A stretch of DNA of 64,000 nucleotides from Saccharomonospora viridis DSM 43017 (GCF_000023865.1 NC_013159.1:3684001-3748000), one strand, 5' to 3'. Shown: positions 20,478 through 30,489, counted from the stretch's first letter. Program-made: numbers and translations. Notes: generated by a model not told the origin, from the letters alone.

Positions 20478-21302
20478 GTGCGTCGAGTGCTCAACCGAGT
20501 GATCAGTACCGGAGCGGTCGCGCTCACCGTGATGACGGTGGTGGCGGCATGCGGACAGCCCCCGAAACAGCATTCCGGAGGGAACACCGCGGGCGCGCCA
20601 CGACCGGAACGACTGCGGGTCGAGGTCGTCGACGTGCTCCCCCACGACCCCGAGGCGTTCACCCAAGGTCTCGAACTGGTCGACGACACCCTCTATGAGG
20701 GGACCGGCCTGGTCGGCGAGTCGACGCTGCGAGCGGGGCCACTCGGTGGCGAGCCCACCACCGTCGTGTCCTTGCCCGCGCCCCTGTTCGGCGAGGGCAT
20801 CACCGTGGTCGACGACCGGGTGTGGCAACTCACCTGGCGCGACGGCATCGCCATCGAACGCGACCGCACCACGCTGGCCGAACTCCGTCGCGTCCACTAC
20901 GAGGGCGAGGGGTGGGGACTGTGCCACCAGGACGAGCGCGACCGGCTCGTGATGAGCGACGGCACGGCCACACTCACCTTCCGCGATCCCGACGACTTCT
21001 CCGTCCTCGGCGCCGTGCAGGTCACCGACACCGGCGACCCGGTCGTCAACCTCAACGAACTGGAATGCGTCGGCGACGACGTCTACGCCAACGTCTGGCA
21101 CACCGACGACATCCTGCGCATCGACCCGGACACCGGATTCGTCACCGCTCGCATCGACGCGTCCGACCTCCTCACCCCGGAGGAGGCGGCCGACGCCGAC
21201 GTGCTCAACGGCATCGCCGCACTCGACGGGTCGGACCACTTCCTCGTCACGGGCAAGTTGTGGCCGAAGATGTTCACGGTGCGATTCGTCCCAACGGACT
21301 GA
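20478..21302 (+). CDS. Glutaminyl-peptide cyclotransferase lipoprotein
   Basis: 274 residues. The N-terminal signal ends in a lipobox (VVAACG), so the protein is exported and lipid-anchored. The mature part is a five-bladed-propeller glutamine cyclotransferase of the plant/bacterial type: LPHDPEAFTQGLELVDDTLYEGTGL, WRDGIAIERDRTTL, NLNELECVGDDVYANVW and LNGIAALDGSDHFLVTGK. Such enzymes form N-terminal pyroglutamate on secreted peptides. The GTG at 20478 gives a standard lipoprotein signal; a longer frame exists upstream but lacks signal logic. It is divergent from DUF3027. Confidence 0.87.
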   Translation: MRRVLNRVISTGAVALTVMTVVAACGQPPKQHSGGNTAGAPRPERLRVEVVDVLPHDPEAFTQGLELVDDTLYEGTGLVGESTLRAGPLGGEPTTVVSLPAPLFGEGITVVDDRVWQLTWRDGIAIERDRTTLAELRRVHYEGEGWGLCHQDERDRLVMSDGTATLTFRDPDDFSVLGAVQVTDTGDPVVNLNELECVGDDVYANVWHTDDILRIDPDTGFVTARIDASDLLTPEEAADADVLNGIAALDGSDHFLVTGKLWPKMFTVRFVPTD

Positions 21303-21344
21303 AACACCCGGACGGATCCGTATCGGATACGGCAGGATTGACTC

Positions 21345-23081
21345 ATGCGTTCCGGCCGCAAGGGTAGACGGAAATGGATCCCCGATGAGCAGGTGAGCCA
21401 CTCGTCGACCCCTGATCCCGAGGGCACCCGAGCTCCCCTCACGGCCGACAACGCACCGACGGGTTCGGTCCCGGTGCAGCCACCGCCCCCACCCCGAGGC
21501 GCCCGGCCCTACCGCTCGACACCCCCGCGCGAGGCACTCCGCACCCCGCCGCCACGACGGTCCTCCGGCGGCCCCGGTACGACGCCCCGCCACGGGTCTC
21601 GGCACCGTTACGAGCGCTACGACACCGACGGTTACGCGCCTGGGCAGCCACCCGAGGCGTTCGACCCCGAACCGACCACGACCCGTCACGGCCTCGAAGC
21701 CGCTCACGAACGACGTCTGCCGAAAAAGCTCACGGTCACCCGTGTCGCGGCGCTCCGCAGCCGCGAGCTCAGCGGCCAGGCCATCGCCGCGTTCCGTCGC
21801 GCCACCACCGCCGACGGGGCCGACAAATCCGGCCTGACCTCACTGACGTACGCGGTGATGCTGAACTACGCCAGCGACGCCGCGATGGCCGTCGCGCTGG
21901 CCAACACGCTGTTCTTCGCGGCCAGCAGCGGCGAGAGCCGAGGCAAGGTGGCGCTCTACCTGCTCATCACCATCGCGCCGTTCGCCCTGGTGGCGCCGGT
22001 GATCGGCCCGGCCCTCGACAGGATCCAACGGGGACGCAGGCTGGCGATGTGCGTGGCCTCGGCGGGACAGGCGCTGATGTGCGTGCTCATGGCGCTCAAC
22101 TTCGACAGCTGGGTGCTCTACCCCGCCGCGCTCGGCAAGATGGTGCTGTCGAAGTCGTTCATGGTGCTCAAGGCCGCCGTCACGCCCAGGGTGCTGCCAC
22201 CGGAGATCACCCTGTCGAAGACCAACGCCAGACTCGCCGTGTTCGGCCTCGCCGCCGGGGGCGTGTTCGGCGCGATCGCCAGCGGGTTGAACTGGGCGTT
22301 CGGCTCCTCGGGAGCGCTGTGGTTCACCGCGCTCATCTGTGCTGTCGGCGCCGTGCAGGCCATGCGCATCCCGTCGTGGGTGGAGGTCACCGAGGGCGAG
22401 GTGCCCGCGTCGCTGACGGCCAGGCTGCCCAAGAAGGCCGGTCGTGCTCCGATGGCCCGGTACGTCGTGGTGGCGCTGTGGGGCAACGGCTCCATCCGCG
22501 TACTGACCGGGTTCCTCATGATGTTCGCCGCGTTCGCGGTGAAGGCCGAGACCGAGAGCAGCGGGCAGACCGGGTTCATCCAACTGCTGCTGCTCGGCAT
22601 CATCGGCGCCGCCGCCGGTGTCGGCGGGTTCCTCGGCAACGCGCTCGGCTCCCGCATGCAGTTCGGCAAACCCGATCAGGTCATCATCGCGTGCCTGGCG
22701 AGCGTCTTGGCCTCCACCATCGTCGCCACCGTCGCCTCCGGGTTGGCCACAGCCGCACTCGTCGGACTCGTCGGCTCCACCGCCAGCTCGCTCTCGAAGA
22801 ACAGCCTTGACGCCGTCATCCAACAGGACATGCCGGAGGAGTCGCGGGCGTCGGCGTTCGGCCGTTCCGAAACAGTGCTGCAACTGGCCTGGGTCTTCGG
22901 TGGCGCGATCGGGCTGTTGCTACCGCCCACCTACTGGATCGGCTTCCTCGTGGTGGCCGTGCTGTTGGCGCTCGGACTGGCGCAGACGTGGGCGGTCCGC
23001 AGCGGGAAGTCGCTGTTACCGACACTGCGACGCCGCCCGTCCCCCGGACCCGATCCACGGCCGAGCCGGGTCGACTCGTAG
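21345..23081 (+). CDS. MFS transporter with long polar N-terminus
   Basis: 578 residues. The first ~150 are disordered, rich in Pro/Arg/Ser/Thr; the rest form about 12 membrane spans of an MFS-like protein (LALIVAP-type blocks such as LLITIAPFALVAPVIGPALDRIQRGRR). This corresponds to the conserved actinobacterial membrane protein Rv0876c (from memory). The substrate is unknown. Its stop is followed within 10 bases by the DUF2771 lipoprotein start, so the pair is co-transcribed, as in mycobacteria. Confidence 0.85.
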   Translation: MRSGRKGRRKWIPDEQVSHSSTPDPEGTRAPLTADNAPTGSVPVQPPPPPRGARPYRSTPPREALRTPPPRRSSGGPGTTPRHGSRHRYERYDTDGYAPGQPPEAFDPEPTTTRHGLEAAHERRLPKKLTVTRVAALRSRELSGQAIAAFRRATTADGADKSGLTSLTYAVMLNYASDAAMAVALANTLFFAASSGESRGKVALYLLITIAPFALVAPVIGPALDRIQRGRRLAMCVASAGQALMCVLMALNFDSWVLYPAALGKMVLSKSFMVLKAAVTPRVLPPEITLSKTNARLAVFGLAAGGVFGAIASGLNWAFGSSGALWFTALICAVGAVQAMRIPSWVEVTEGEVPASLTARLPKKAGRAPMARYVVVALWGNGSIRVLTGFLMMFAAFAVKAETESSGQTGFIQLLLLGIIGAAAGVGGFLGNALGSRMQFGKPDQVIIACLASVLASTIVATVASGLATAALVGLVGSTASSLSKNSLDAVIQQDMPEESRASAFGRSETVLQLAWVFGGAIGLLLPPTYWIGFLVVAVLLALGLAQTWAVRSGKSLLPTLRRRPSPGPDPRPSRVDS

Positions 23082-23091
23082 TCTCGCCGTC

Positions 23092-23631
23092 ATGCGACGT
23101 TCAGTAGTGGCACTGGTCGCCGCTGGCGCGGCCGTCCTGACAGGGTGTTCTGCTCCCCAGCCGCCCGAGGTCACGTTCTACACCGACGGCGAAAGCGTCA
23201 CCGCCGGCCCGATGAGCTACTGCGACGCCCTGCTCACCGACTGCCAGGTCACCGACGGCGACCCCGTCGTGCTCGACGCACGCCCGGGCCAGCGGGTCCA
23301 GGTGTCGGTGCCCGCCGAGATCGCCGAGACCCCCTGGTTGGTGATCGTGCAGGCCTACGACCCCGAGGGGGACCTGCTGCCGATGCAGCAGGAGGTGTTC
23401 ACCGACGGAACCCGGCACGCCCACACGGTGATCCCCGAGTCCGCCGAACACCAGATCCTCGTGGTGGAGGTACAGCAGCTCGGCGCCGCCTACGCAGTGG
23501 ACGAGAAGGACGAGCCGATCCTCGACGAGAACGGTCAGCCGCAACTCGTGGTGCGTGGCGTGTGGTCGTTGCAGATCAACCCGCGGGAACAGGACGCGCG
23601 GGAGACGGAGTCCGAGGAATCCGCCGACTGA
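23092..23631 (+). CDS. DUF2771 lipoprotein
   Basis: 179 residues with a signal peptide ending in a lipobox (AVLTGCS). The mature domain is rich in beta strands, with PPEVTFYTDGESVTAGPMSYCD near its start and a Cys pair (YCDALLTDCQV) that could form a disulfide. It fits the DUF2771 family of exported actinobacterial proteins, function unknown. The C-terminus is acidic (ARETESEESAD). It lies directly downstream of the MFS gene. The gap that follows holds a 21-bp repeat array. Confidence 0.82.
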   Translation: MRRSVVALVAAGAAVLTGCSAPQPPEVTFYTDGESVTAGPMSYCDALLTDCQVTDGDPVVLDARPGQRVQVSVPAEIAETPWLVIVQAYDPEGDLLPMQQEVFTDGTRHAHTVIPESAEHQILVVEVQQLGAAYAVDEKDEPILDENGQPQLVVRGVWSLQINPREQDARETESEESAD

Positions 23632-23698
23632 GCACCCACCGACCGCCCCGGCTGTACCGGGTCCGCGGACGCGGTCGCCCGAGCACGGCTTGGCAATC

Positions 23699-23761
23699 CG
23701 CGGACACGGCTACACAGGCTGCGGACACGACTACGCAGGTTGCGGACACGGTTGCTGCGCG
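23699..23761. repeat. 21-bp direct repeat array, three units
   Basis: Three units (23699-23719, 23720-23740, 23741-23761) of the form NGCGGACACGRCTACRCAGG + Y; the third diverges in its second half. The core GCGGACACG is the same as in the arrays at 3005-3247. Like them it lies in a convergent gap, here between the DUF2771 lipoprotein and the cold-shock gene, ending 7 bases before the latter's stop codon. Confidence 0.85.
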
Positions 23762-23767
23762 TGCGAA

Positions 23768-24154
23768 TTACGGGTCGAGGTCACGCGCGACCGCGCGCAT
23801 GACCTCGGCGATGCGCTTGGTGTTCTTCCGCTCGGGATAACGGCCCCTGCGCAGAACCGGCTGAACCCGCATCTCCAGCAGTTTGATCATGTCCTCGATG
23901 AGGCCATGCAGCTCCTCCGCTGGACGTCGCCGTGCCTCAGCCACAGAAGGCAGCGGGTCGAGCAGCCGGACGGACAGAGCCTGGGGACCGCGCCTGCCCT
24001 CGGCGATGCCGAACTCCAGGCGCTGACCGGCCTTCAGCGTCTCGACGCCCTGCGGCAGCGCGGACTTCCGAACGTAGACGTCCCTGCCTCCGTCCTCCGT
24101 GACGAAGCCGAACCCCTTGTCCGCGTCGTACCACTTGACCTTGCCGGTCGGCAC
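23768..24154 (-). CDS. Cold-shock domain protein (CspB-like, long form)
   Basis: 128 residues. The cold-shock domain (1-65) carries the RNP1 motif KGFGFVT and an altered RNP2 DVYVRKSAL (usually VFVHFSAI). A C-terminal helical extension of ~60 residues ([20 protein letters not shown]...) is also found in the long mycobacterial CspB (Rv0871, from memory) but not in the 67-residue CspA. Likely a nucleic-acid binding protein or RNA chaperone. It is monocistronic and divergent from the small membrane protein gene. Confidence 0.9.
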   Translation of the reverse strand: MPTGKVKWYDADKGFGFVTEDGGRDVYVRKSALPQGVETLKAGQRLEFGIAEGRRGPQALSVRLLDPLPSVAEARRRPAEELHGLIEDMIKLLEMRVQPVLRRGRYPERKNTKRIAEVMRAVARDLDP

Positions 24155-24303
24155 TGCCCCTCACCGTTCCTTCGTTCTCCTGCAACGGACCACGCCGTCA
24201 CGCGGCCCCGCACGACGAACGCGCCCCAGGCGTACCCAGGACGCGCCCCGTCTAGCCTATCTCGCCATACGCACTACGGCGAAGGCGATTGCCCGCCTCT
24301 AAG

Positions 24304-24546
24304 ATGTCCGACATGGAAACCGCTGTCCACGAAAAGAAGTCGTCCGCCGAACAAAAGCCCTGGCTGATGCGCATCGGCATCGGGTTGTTCACGGTGGGCA
24401 TGCTCGCTGTGGTCGTGGTGTTCCTGCTTTTCGCGGCGGGCTACTCGGAACTGCCGGTATGGCTGTCCGCGTTCGCCGGTGTGATCACTCCACTCGGCTT
24501 GGGGTTGGGTTTGCTCTCCCTGATCCGGGAGCACCGCCAGGCGTGA
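24304..24546 (+). CDS. Small two-span membrane protein
   Basis: 80 residues: a charged N-terminus (METAVHEKKSSAEQKPWL) and two hydrophobic segments (about 22-45 and 51-72), ending in IREHRQA. Family not recognised. ATG 24304 and ATG 24313 are both possible starts. Its last 62 bases overlap the 3' end of the HAD hydrolase on the opposite strand. Third-position GC and the clear membrane pattern support a real gene. Confidence 0.6.
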   Translation: MSDMETAVHEKKSSAEQKPWLMRIGIGLFTVGMLAVVVVFLLFAAGYSELPVWLSAFAGVITPLGLGLGLLSLIREHRQA

Positions 24547-25162
24547 CATCGGCGCGAGAGCTGTGCTCGGCGAGCCATGCCGGGAACTCCGCGAGTGATT
24601 CCAGCACCACGTGCGCACCCGCGTCGAGCAGTTCCCGCTTCCCGCACGGCCCGGTCGTGACTCCCACCGCGATCGCGTTCGCCGCCAGCGCTCCCCTGAT
24701 GTCGCCCACATGATCACCGACGAACACGTCGGCACCGTGTTCGGTCAGCGCCGCGGCCTTACCGGTCGACCACAGCTCTCCGACCAGCGTGTCGACCACC
24801 CAACCGAGCGCTCGTAGGTGCAGTTCGGCGTTACGGGCGTACTTGCCGGTGACGACGAGCGTCCGTCCACCCAGGCCACGCACGGCGGCCAGCGCCTCGA
24901 CCGCACCGGGCAGCGCCACGGTGCGTGGGATGACCAGTTCCGGATAGATCTCCCGGAATCGCGCCACGAGCGCGGGAATCCGTTCTTCGGGGGCGCCGAA
25001 CCCCCGCAGCACCTCATCCAGCGGCGGTCCCAGATGGGCGGCGAAACGCTCGCCGTCGAGCGGTAGGCCCGACTCCTCGGCGAGCCTGTCCATGGCCACG
25101 ACCATTCCCGGTCGTGGATCGATGAGGGTCATGTCCAGGTCGAAACCCACGCACGTGCTCAC
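24485..25162 (-). CDS. HAD superfamily hydrolase (phosphoglycolate phosphatase-like)
   Basis: 225 residues. HAD motif I is [13 protein letters not shown], motif II lies in [13 protein letters not shown], and motif III/IV is [15 protein letters not shown]. The cap region (about 20-80) makes it a subclass I member close to Gph/pyrophosphatase-type proteins. The substrate cannot be assigned. The GTG at 25162 is chosen since motif I must lie near the N-terminus; the open frame upstream is Arg/Pro-rich filler. It converges and overlaps with the small membrane protein gene. Confidence 0.85.
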   Translation of the reverse strand: MSTCVGFDLDMTLIDPRPGMVVAMDRLAEESGLPLDGERFAAHLGPPLDEVLRGFGAPEERIPALVARFREIYPELVIPRTVALPGAVEALAAVRGLGGRTLVVTGKYARNAELHLRALGWVVDTLVGELWSTGKAAALTEHGADVFVGDHVGDIRGALAANAIAVGVTTGPCGKRELLDAGAHVVLESLAEFPAWLAEHSSRADVTPGGAPGSGRANPTPSRVE

Positions 25163-25612
25163 GCGGACCACCGTAGCCGCTCGATGCAGGCGGTCCGTCT
25201 CGCTCACGCGCCGACGGCCCCACCGGCCGGCAGGCGGTGTGGGGTCGGCCCCAGCCCGCCCGAACGCCTCCCGATGAGACCGCCCGCTTGCGTCGACCCC
25301 CACCACCTCATCCGCCGCCTACACTGTCAGCCGACCATCGCGCACACCGTCGCGGAATCAATCCGGTGGTCCCGGCCTGCGCCACATGGGGCCTGCGCCG
25401 CGTGGGACGCGCCGCCCCGGAACGTCGGCCCGCATCCCCGCCTCGACGTCGACCGGCCCCGTCACCCTGCGCCTCGTCGAGCCCACGACACGGTCGACGT
25501 GGTTGACACCGAGCCAACCCGTCCCACCCGCTCGAGCCGTGGCCGGGACAACCACACGCGGGCCGCCGTCACTCCACCTTTGAGGTCCGTCCGCGACCCA
25601 CGCGAAGAAGGG
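25163..25612. other. Intergenic region upstream of the HAD and R2lox genes
   Basis: 450 bases between divergent starts. It contains an imperfect inverted repeat (about 25213-25250, CCCCAC arms against GTGGGG) and is otherwise GC-rich without a motif I can name. A reading frame runs through it into R2lox, but its translation is Pro/Arg/Thr-rich and unlike protein. Confidence 0.5.
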
Positions 25613-26599
25613 ATGTCCGTCATGACCGGCACCGTCGAGCATCGAGCTGGTTTTCATTCCCTGCGTCGTGGAGGGCTGGACTGGAACACCCTGCCGCTGC
25701 GACTGTTCGCCAAGGGCAACCGCAAGTTCTGGGACCCGGCCGACATCGACTTCAGTGTCGACGCCCGGGACTGGGAGAAGTTGACCGACAGACAGCGGTT
25801 GTCGGCGACGTACCTGTGCGCGCAGTTCGCGGCCGGTGAGGAAGCCGTCACAGAGGACATCCAGCCGTTTCTGCGGGCGATGGCCGCCGAGGGCCGGTTG
25901 GGCGACGAGATGTACCTGGCGCAGTTCTGCTTCGAGGAGGCCAAACACACCGAGGCGTTCCGGCGGTGGATGGACGCCGTGGGACTGACCGACGACCTGC
26001 ACCCGTTCGTGGCGGAGAACCCGCACTACCGGAAGCTGTTCTACGAGGAGCTGCCCGAATCGCTCGGGGTGCTGGCCGAGGACCCCAGCCCCCGCAACCA
26101 GGTGCGGGCCAGTGTGACGTACAACCACGTCATCGAGGGCTCACTGGCGTTGACGGGCTACTACGCGTGGCAGAAGCTGTGCGTCAGTCGTGGCATCCTG
26201 CCGGGCATGCGGGAGCTCGTGCGACGTGTCTCGGACGACGAGCGCAGGCACATGGCGTGGGGGACGTTCACCTGCCGTCGCCACGTGGCCGCCGACGACT
26301 CACTGTGGGAGGTCGTACAGCAGCGCATGGACGAGCTGCTGCCACACGCCCTCGGCATGATCGAATGGGTCAACCGGCAGTTCGACGAGTCCTCCGACGG
26401 GGACAACGCCGAGTTCGTACGCTACGCGGCCGATCGCGCCCAACGCAGACTGAGCGCGATCGCCGCTGCACGGGGCGCGAACGTCGCCGACATCGACCTC
26501 GACCACTCGCCCGAACGGCTCGAGGAGACCTTCGGCGAGGAGGATGAACGAGCGTTCGCCGAGGCCGAGCGCATGGCCGGACGCGAGTGGACGAGGTGA
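25613..26599 (+). CDS. R2-like ligand-binding oxidase (R2lox)
   Basis: A 328-residue ferritin-like protein with a heterodinuclear Mn/Fe site, related to ribonucleotide reductase R2 but not part of a reductase. Every ligand of M. tuberculosis R2lox (Rv0233) is present with a constant +8 offset: E76, E109, H112, E175, E210 and H213. The residues of its unusual Val-Tyr ether crosslink are also present, V79 and Y170. In crystal structures the family binds a long-chain fatty acid and performs two-electron oxidation; its physiological substrate is unknown. ATG 25613 follows GAAGAAGG. It converges with an acyl-CoA synthetase gene 9 bases away. Confidence 0.93.
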   Translation: MSVMTGTVEHRAGFHSLRRGGLDWNTLPLRLFAKGNRKFWDPADIDFSVDARDWEKLTDRQRLSATYLCAQFAAGEEAVTEDIQPFLRAMAAEGRLGDEMYLAQFCFEEAKHTEAFRRWMDAVGLTDDLHPFVAENPHYRKLFYEELPESLGVLAEDPSPRNQVRASVTYNHVIEGSLALTGYYAWQKLCVSRGILPGMRELVRRVSDDERRHMAWGTFTCRRHVAADDSLWEVVQQRMDELLPHALGMIEWVNRQFDESSDGDNAEFVRYAADRAQRRLSAIAAARGANVADIDLDHSPERLEETFGEEDERAFAEAERMAGREWTR

Positions 26600-26608
26600 C
26601 GTCCTTGC

Positions 26609-28267
26609 TCACGCGTGTCGGGTACGGGCGACGGCTTCGAGGCCGAGCAACTCCACCGCCCGCTTGCGCATCTCCACCTTGCGGACCTTGCCGGTGACGG
26701 TCATCGGGAACTCGTCCACCACATGCACGTAGCGGGGGATCTTGTAGTGGGCGAGTTTGCCGGTGCAAAACTCCCGCAGACTTTCGGCCGTCAGCGGTTC
26801 GGCGCCCTCCCGCATCCGGACCCAGGCCATGAGTTCCTCGCCGTAGCGTTCGTCGGGCACACCGATCACCTGCGCGTCGAGGATGTCCGGATGCGTGTAG
26901 AGGAACTCCTCGATCTCCCGCGGGTAGATGTTCTCCCCGTCCCGGATCACCATGTCCTTGAGGCGTCCGGTGATGTTGACGTAGCCGTCCTCGTCCATCA
27001 CGGCGAGATCGCCGGTGTGCATCCAGCGCGCCTCGTCGATGACCTCGGCGGTCTTGTCCGGCTGCTCCCAATACCCGAGCATCACCGAGTAGCCGCGTGT
27101 GCACAGCTCACCGTGGGTGCCGCGGGGGACGGTCAACCCGGTCTCCGGATCGATGATCTTGGCCTCGAGGTGCGGTCCGACCCGTCCGACGGTGGACACC
27201 CGCCGCTCGATGGAGTCGTCGACCCTGGTCTGCATCGACACGGGCGAGGTTTCGGTCATGCCGTAGCAGATGGACACCTCGGTCATGCCCATGCGCTCGA
27301 TGACCTGCTTCATCACCTCCACCGGGCACGGTGAACCCGCCATGATGCCGGTGCGCAGGCTGGACAGGTCGTAGGAGTCGAAGTCCGGTTCGGCGAGCTC
27401 GGCGATGAACATCGTCGGCACACCGTACAACGAGGTGCAGCGTTCGGCCTGCACGGCGGCGAGGGTCTTCGCGGGATCGAACGAGGGCGCGGGGATCACC
27501 ATGCACGCCCCGTGGGTGGTGGCGGCGAGGTTCCCCATGACCATCCCGAAACAGTGGTAGAAGGGCACCGGCAGGCAGATGCGGTCGACCTCGGTGTAAC
27601 GGCACAGTTCGCCGACGAAGAAGCCGTTGTTGAGGATGTTGTGGTGCGACAGCGTCGCGCCCTTGGGGAATCCGGTCGTGCCGGACGTGTACTGGATGTT
27701 GATGGGGTCGTCGGCGCTCAACGCCGCCTGGGCGCGCGCCAACCTCTCCGGATCGGCCTTGCGCCCCGTATCCAGCAGGTCGTCCCAGTGGTCTCCGTCG
27801 AGGAACACCACATCGGTCAATGACGGGCACCGGGGACGCACCTTGTGGATCATGCCCGCGTAGTCGGAGGTCTTGAACTCGCTCGCGGCGATCAGCGTGG
27901 AGATCCCGGCCTGGTTGAGGACGTACTCCAGCTCGTGCTCCCGATACGCGGGGTTGATGTTGACCAGGATCGCGCCGATCTTGGCCGTCGCGTACTGGGT
28001 CAGAGTCCATTGCGGGCAGTTCGGCGCCCAGATGCCCACGCGGTCGCCTTTCGTGACACCTCTGTACAGGAGACCGAGGGCCAACGCGTCGACGTCGGCG
28101 ACGAACTCCCGATAGTTCCAGCGGCGACCGCTCGCGTAGTCGACGAGGGCGTCCCGGTCGGCGAAGGTCCGTGCCGTTCGATCGAGGTTGTCACCGATGG
28201 TGTCTCCGAGCAGTGGCACCGTCGACGTGCCGGAGGTGTAACTCGGAAGCGTGGACGCGTGCTGCAT
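26609..28267 (-). CDS. Fatty-acyl-CoA synthetase (AMP-binding, FadD type)
   Basis: 552 residues of the ANL superfamily: activates a fatty or aryl acid through an acyl-adenylate to the CoA thioester. Motifs are the P-loop [30 protein letters not shown] (A5), [14 protein letters not shown], the [18 protein letters not shown] hinge region and the catalytic C-terminal lysine in [15 protein letters not shown]. The sequence resembles medium/long-chain FadD proteins. Chain-length specificity cannot be told. It is the convergent neighbour of R2lox, a fatty-acid-binding oxidase, which may be more than coincidence (inference). Confidence 0.9.
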   Translation of the reverse strand: MQHASTLPSYTSGTSTVPLLGDTIGDNLDRTARTFADRDALVDYASGRRWNYREFVADVDALALGLLYRGVTKGDRVGIWAPNCPQWTLTQYATAKIGAILVNINPAYREHELEYVLNQAGISTLIAASEFKTSDYAGMIHKVRPRCPSLTDVVFLDGDHWDDLLDTGRKADPERLARAQAALSADDPINIQYTSGTTGFPKGATLSHHNILNNGFFVGELCRYTEVDRICLPVPFYHCFGMVMGNLAATTHGACMVIPAPSFDPAKTLAAVQAERCTSLYGVPTMFIAELAEPDFDSYDLSSLRTGIMAGSPCPVEVMKQVIERMGMTEVSICYGMTETSPVSMQTRVDDSIERRVSTVGRVGPHLEAKIIDPETGLTVPRGTHGELCTRGYSVMLGYWEQPDKTAEVIDEARWMHTGDLAVMDEDGYVNITGRLKDMVIRDGENIYPREIEEFLYTHPDILDAQVIGVPDERYGEELMAWVRMREGAEPLTAESLREFCTGKLAHYKIPRYVHVVDEFPMTVTGKVRKVEMRKRAVELLGLEAVARTRHA

Positions 28268-28364
28268 GGTGCCTCCTCAACGCTGAGCGACAGCGTGAGC
28301 TTACTGAGACACACATCACGAAAGCTACGGGCTTTCCGGCGAGGACTCGCGGGAGAATGGACGA

Positions 28365-28736
28365 GTGCGAGCCCTGTTGAACGTGATCTGGCTGGTGTTG
28401 TCCGGGATCTGGCTCGCGCTCGCCTATGCCGTCGCCGGGATCGTCTGCTGCATCCTCGTCATCACGATCCCGTTCGGGATCGCGTCGTTCCGCATCGCGG
28501 CCTACGCACTGTGGCCGTTCGGTCGCACCGTGACCGAACGGCGATCCGCCGGTATCCCGTCGCTGCTGGGCAACATCGTCTGGTTCCTCGTCGCGGGCTG
28601 GTGGATCGCACTCACCCACGCCGTCACCGGAATCCTGCTGTGCCTCACGATCGTCGGCATCCCGCTGGGGATCGGGAACTTCAAACTGGTCCCGGTCGCG
28701 TTGCTGCCCTTGGGCAGGCGGATCGTGTCGACCTGA
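28365..28736 (+). CDS. YccF domain membrane protein
   Basis: 123 residues with two repeats of the YccF domain, each a membrane hairpin followed by a short amphipathic stretch: IWLVLSGIWLALAYAVAG ... ITIPFGIASFRIA ... WPFGRT, then IVWFLVAGWWIALTHAVTG ... VGIPLGIGNFKL ... LPLGRR. Inner-membrane protein of unknown function. The GTG start has GGGAG 9 bases upstream. It is divergent from the acyl-CoA synthetase gene. Confidence 0.87.
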   Translation: MRALLNVIWLVLSGIWLALAYAVAGIVCCILVITIPFGIASFRIAAYALWPFGRTVTERRSAGIPSLLGNIVWFLVAGWWIALTHAVTGILLCLTIVGIPLGIGNFKLVPVALLPLGRRIVST

Positions 28737-28826
28737 GCCGGAAGACGGACCGGTCCGGTGAGCGCGTCCCCTGAGCCGGCGAAGCGACGCCGCACTCCCG
28801 CTTTCACGACACCGGAAAAACAGGCG

Positions 28827-29657
28827 TCACCGGGCGGATTCGTCCGGTTCCTCCGGCTCGTAGGGCAGCTCGACGACCAGGCAAGGCCCGCCCACGAACA
28901 GCCCGGCGTCGATGCCGAGCACCCGTCCATCCGCATAAAGATGCGGCGCGTCGAGTTCCACCGGGTGCACACCGACCTGGTCGGCGATGACGCTGTGGCC
29001 GTGCACGATGCGCTCCCCGCCGAGCTGTGACAGCATCTCCTCCGCCGCATCGCCCCCATCGGGGCCCCGGAACGCGAACCGCGACGTCATCCGGCACCAC
29101 ACGTCCCACCACTCGGCGAGCTCGTCCCCGGCCAGCACATCGTGCACCGTGGCGTTGATCTCCTCGATGGTGTCGCCCCAGTCGAGATACTCCAGCGTGT
29201 CCGAGTGCACCAGCAGGTGATCGGCGGCGAGCGCGACGAGGGGCCGGGTGACCAACCATTCGATGTGCTCGTCGGTGAGCGCCTCCTGGTCCGACAGCTG
29301 GCCCCCGTTGATGGCCCAGCTACGCGCGAAACTACGGCCACCCCCACCTGCCGCCTCGACCGGGATGGGCGTGTCACCGAAGAAGTACGTACCAAGCAGC
29401 AGGATCTCGTGGTTGCCGAGCAGGCTCTCGACGGCGCCGCCCGCCGACGGTGCCTGTCGTTGCAACTTCCGCACCAGGTCGATGGCTCCGACGCCATCGG
29501 GACCCCGGTCCACGAAGTCACCGAGGAACCACAGGTGGGCATCGGCCCCAGCCCAGTTGTCGGCACTGTCGACGAGGTCGGCATCGCGGAGCGCGGCGGC
29601 CAGTTCGTCCCGGTGGCCGTGGACGTCGCCGACGACGAACGTGGGATGGTCGAGCAC
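28827..29657 (-). CDS. Metallophosphoesterase (serine/threonine phosphatase-like)
   Basis: 276 residues of the calcineurin-like superfamily: GDVHGHRDEL (motif I), WFLGDFVDRGPDGVG (II), LLGNHEILLLG (III), then LVHSDTLEYLDWG and IVHGHSVI for the C-terminal metal histidines. The layout is that of PPP-family protein phosphatases or diadenosine tetraphosphatases. The substrate is unknown. It lies 37 bases downstream of a HAD-IIA phosphatase gene on the same strand, so the two are likely co-transcribed. Confidence 0.87.
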   Translation of the reverse strand: MLDHPTFVVGDVHGHRDELAAALRDADLVDSADNWAGADAHLWFLGDFVDRGPDGVGAIDLVRKLQRQAPSAGGAVESLLGNHEILLLGTYFFGDTPIPVEAAGGGGRSFARSWAINGGQLSDQEALTDEHIEWLVTRPLVALAADHLLVHSDTLEYLDWGDTIEEINATVHDVLAGDELAEWWDVWCRMTSRFAFRGPDGGDAAEEMLSQLGGERIVHGHSVIADQVGVHPVELDAPHLYADGRVLGIDAGLFVGGPCLVVELPYEPEEPDESAR

Positions 29658-29694
29658 GTCCCGACGATAAGCCCTGATCGTTCACCCCCTGGGA

Positions 29695-30489
29695 TCAGCC
29701 CGCCCGAAACGGGTCGTGGGTGCGCCCGACGAGGTCGGCTATCGAGTTGACGACCAGGGTCGGCCGGAACGGGTAGCGCTCGGCCGACTCGCGCGTGGCG
29801 ATGCCGCTGAGCACGAGCACGGTCTGCAGACCGGCCTCGATCCCCGAATGGATGTCGGTGTCCATCCGGTCACCGATCATGATCGTGTGTTCGCTGTGCG
29901 CGCCGAGAGCCCGCAGCGCCGACCGCATCATCAACGGATTCGGCTTGCCGATGTAGTAGGGCGACTGGCCGGTGGCGCGTTCGATGAGCGCGGCCACGGA
30001 ACCGGTGGCGGGCAGCACCCCCTCCCGGCTCGGCCCCGTCGCGTCGGGGTTGGTGGCGATGAACCTCGCCCCCCGTTCGATCAGCCGGATGGCCCTGGTG
30101 ATGGCGGTGAAACTGTAGGTGCGGGTCTCCCCCAGCACGACGTAGTCGGGGTCGATGTCGGTGAGCACGTAACCGGCTTCGTGCAGCGCCGTGGTGAGCC
30201 CGGCCTCACCGATCACGAACGCCGAACCGCCCGGTCGCTGATTGCTCAGGAACCGCGCAGTGGCCAACGCGGACGTCCAGATGGCCTCCTCCGGCACGTC
30301 CAATCCCGAACGGGCCAATCGCGCACGCAGATCGCGGGGCGTGTAGATCGAGTTGTTGGTCAGTACGAGGAACCGTGCCCCGTTCGCTCTCAGTTCGGCG
30401 AGGAACTCGTCGGCCCCGGGCACGGGATGCTCCTCGTGCACCAGCACGCCGTCCATGTCGGTGAGGTAGTTCCACTGCTGCTCGGTCAT
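29695..30489 (-). CDS. HAD-IIA family phosphatase (NagD/PGPase-like)
   Basis: 264 residues: motif [13 protein letters not shown], motif [12 protein letters not shown], the C2 cap in the middle, and motif [21 protein letters not shown]. The NagD-type family hydrolyses small sugar phosphates, nucleotides or phosphoglycolate. It lies 11 bases after modC; since modC also ends just upstream, it may be read from the mod operon. The function relative to molybdate is not evident. Confidence 0.87.
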   Translation of the reverse strand: MTEQQWNYLTDMDGVLVHEEHPVPGADEFLAELRANGARFLVLTNNSIYTPRDLRARLARSGLDVPEEAIWTSALATARFLSNQRPGGSAFVIGEAGLTTALHEAGYVLTDIDPDYVVLGETRTYSFTAITRAIRLIERGARFIATNPDATGPSREGVLPATGSVAALIERATGQSPYYIGKPNPLMMRSALRALGAHSEHTIMIGDRMDTDIHSGIEAGLQTVLVLSGIATRESAERYPFRPTLVVNSIADLVGRTHDPFRAG

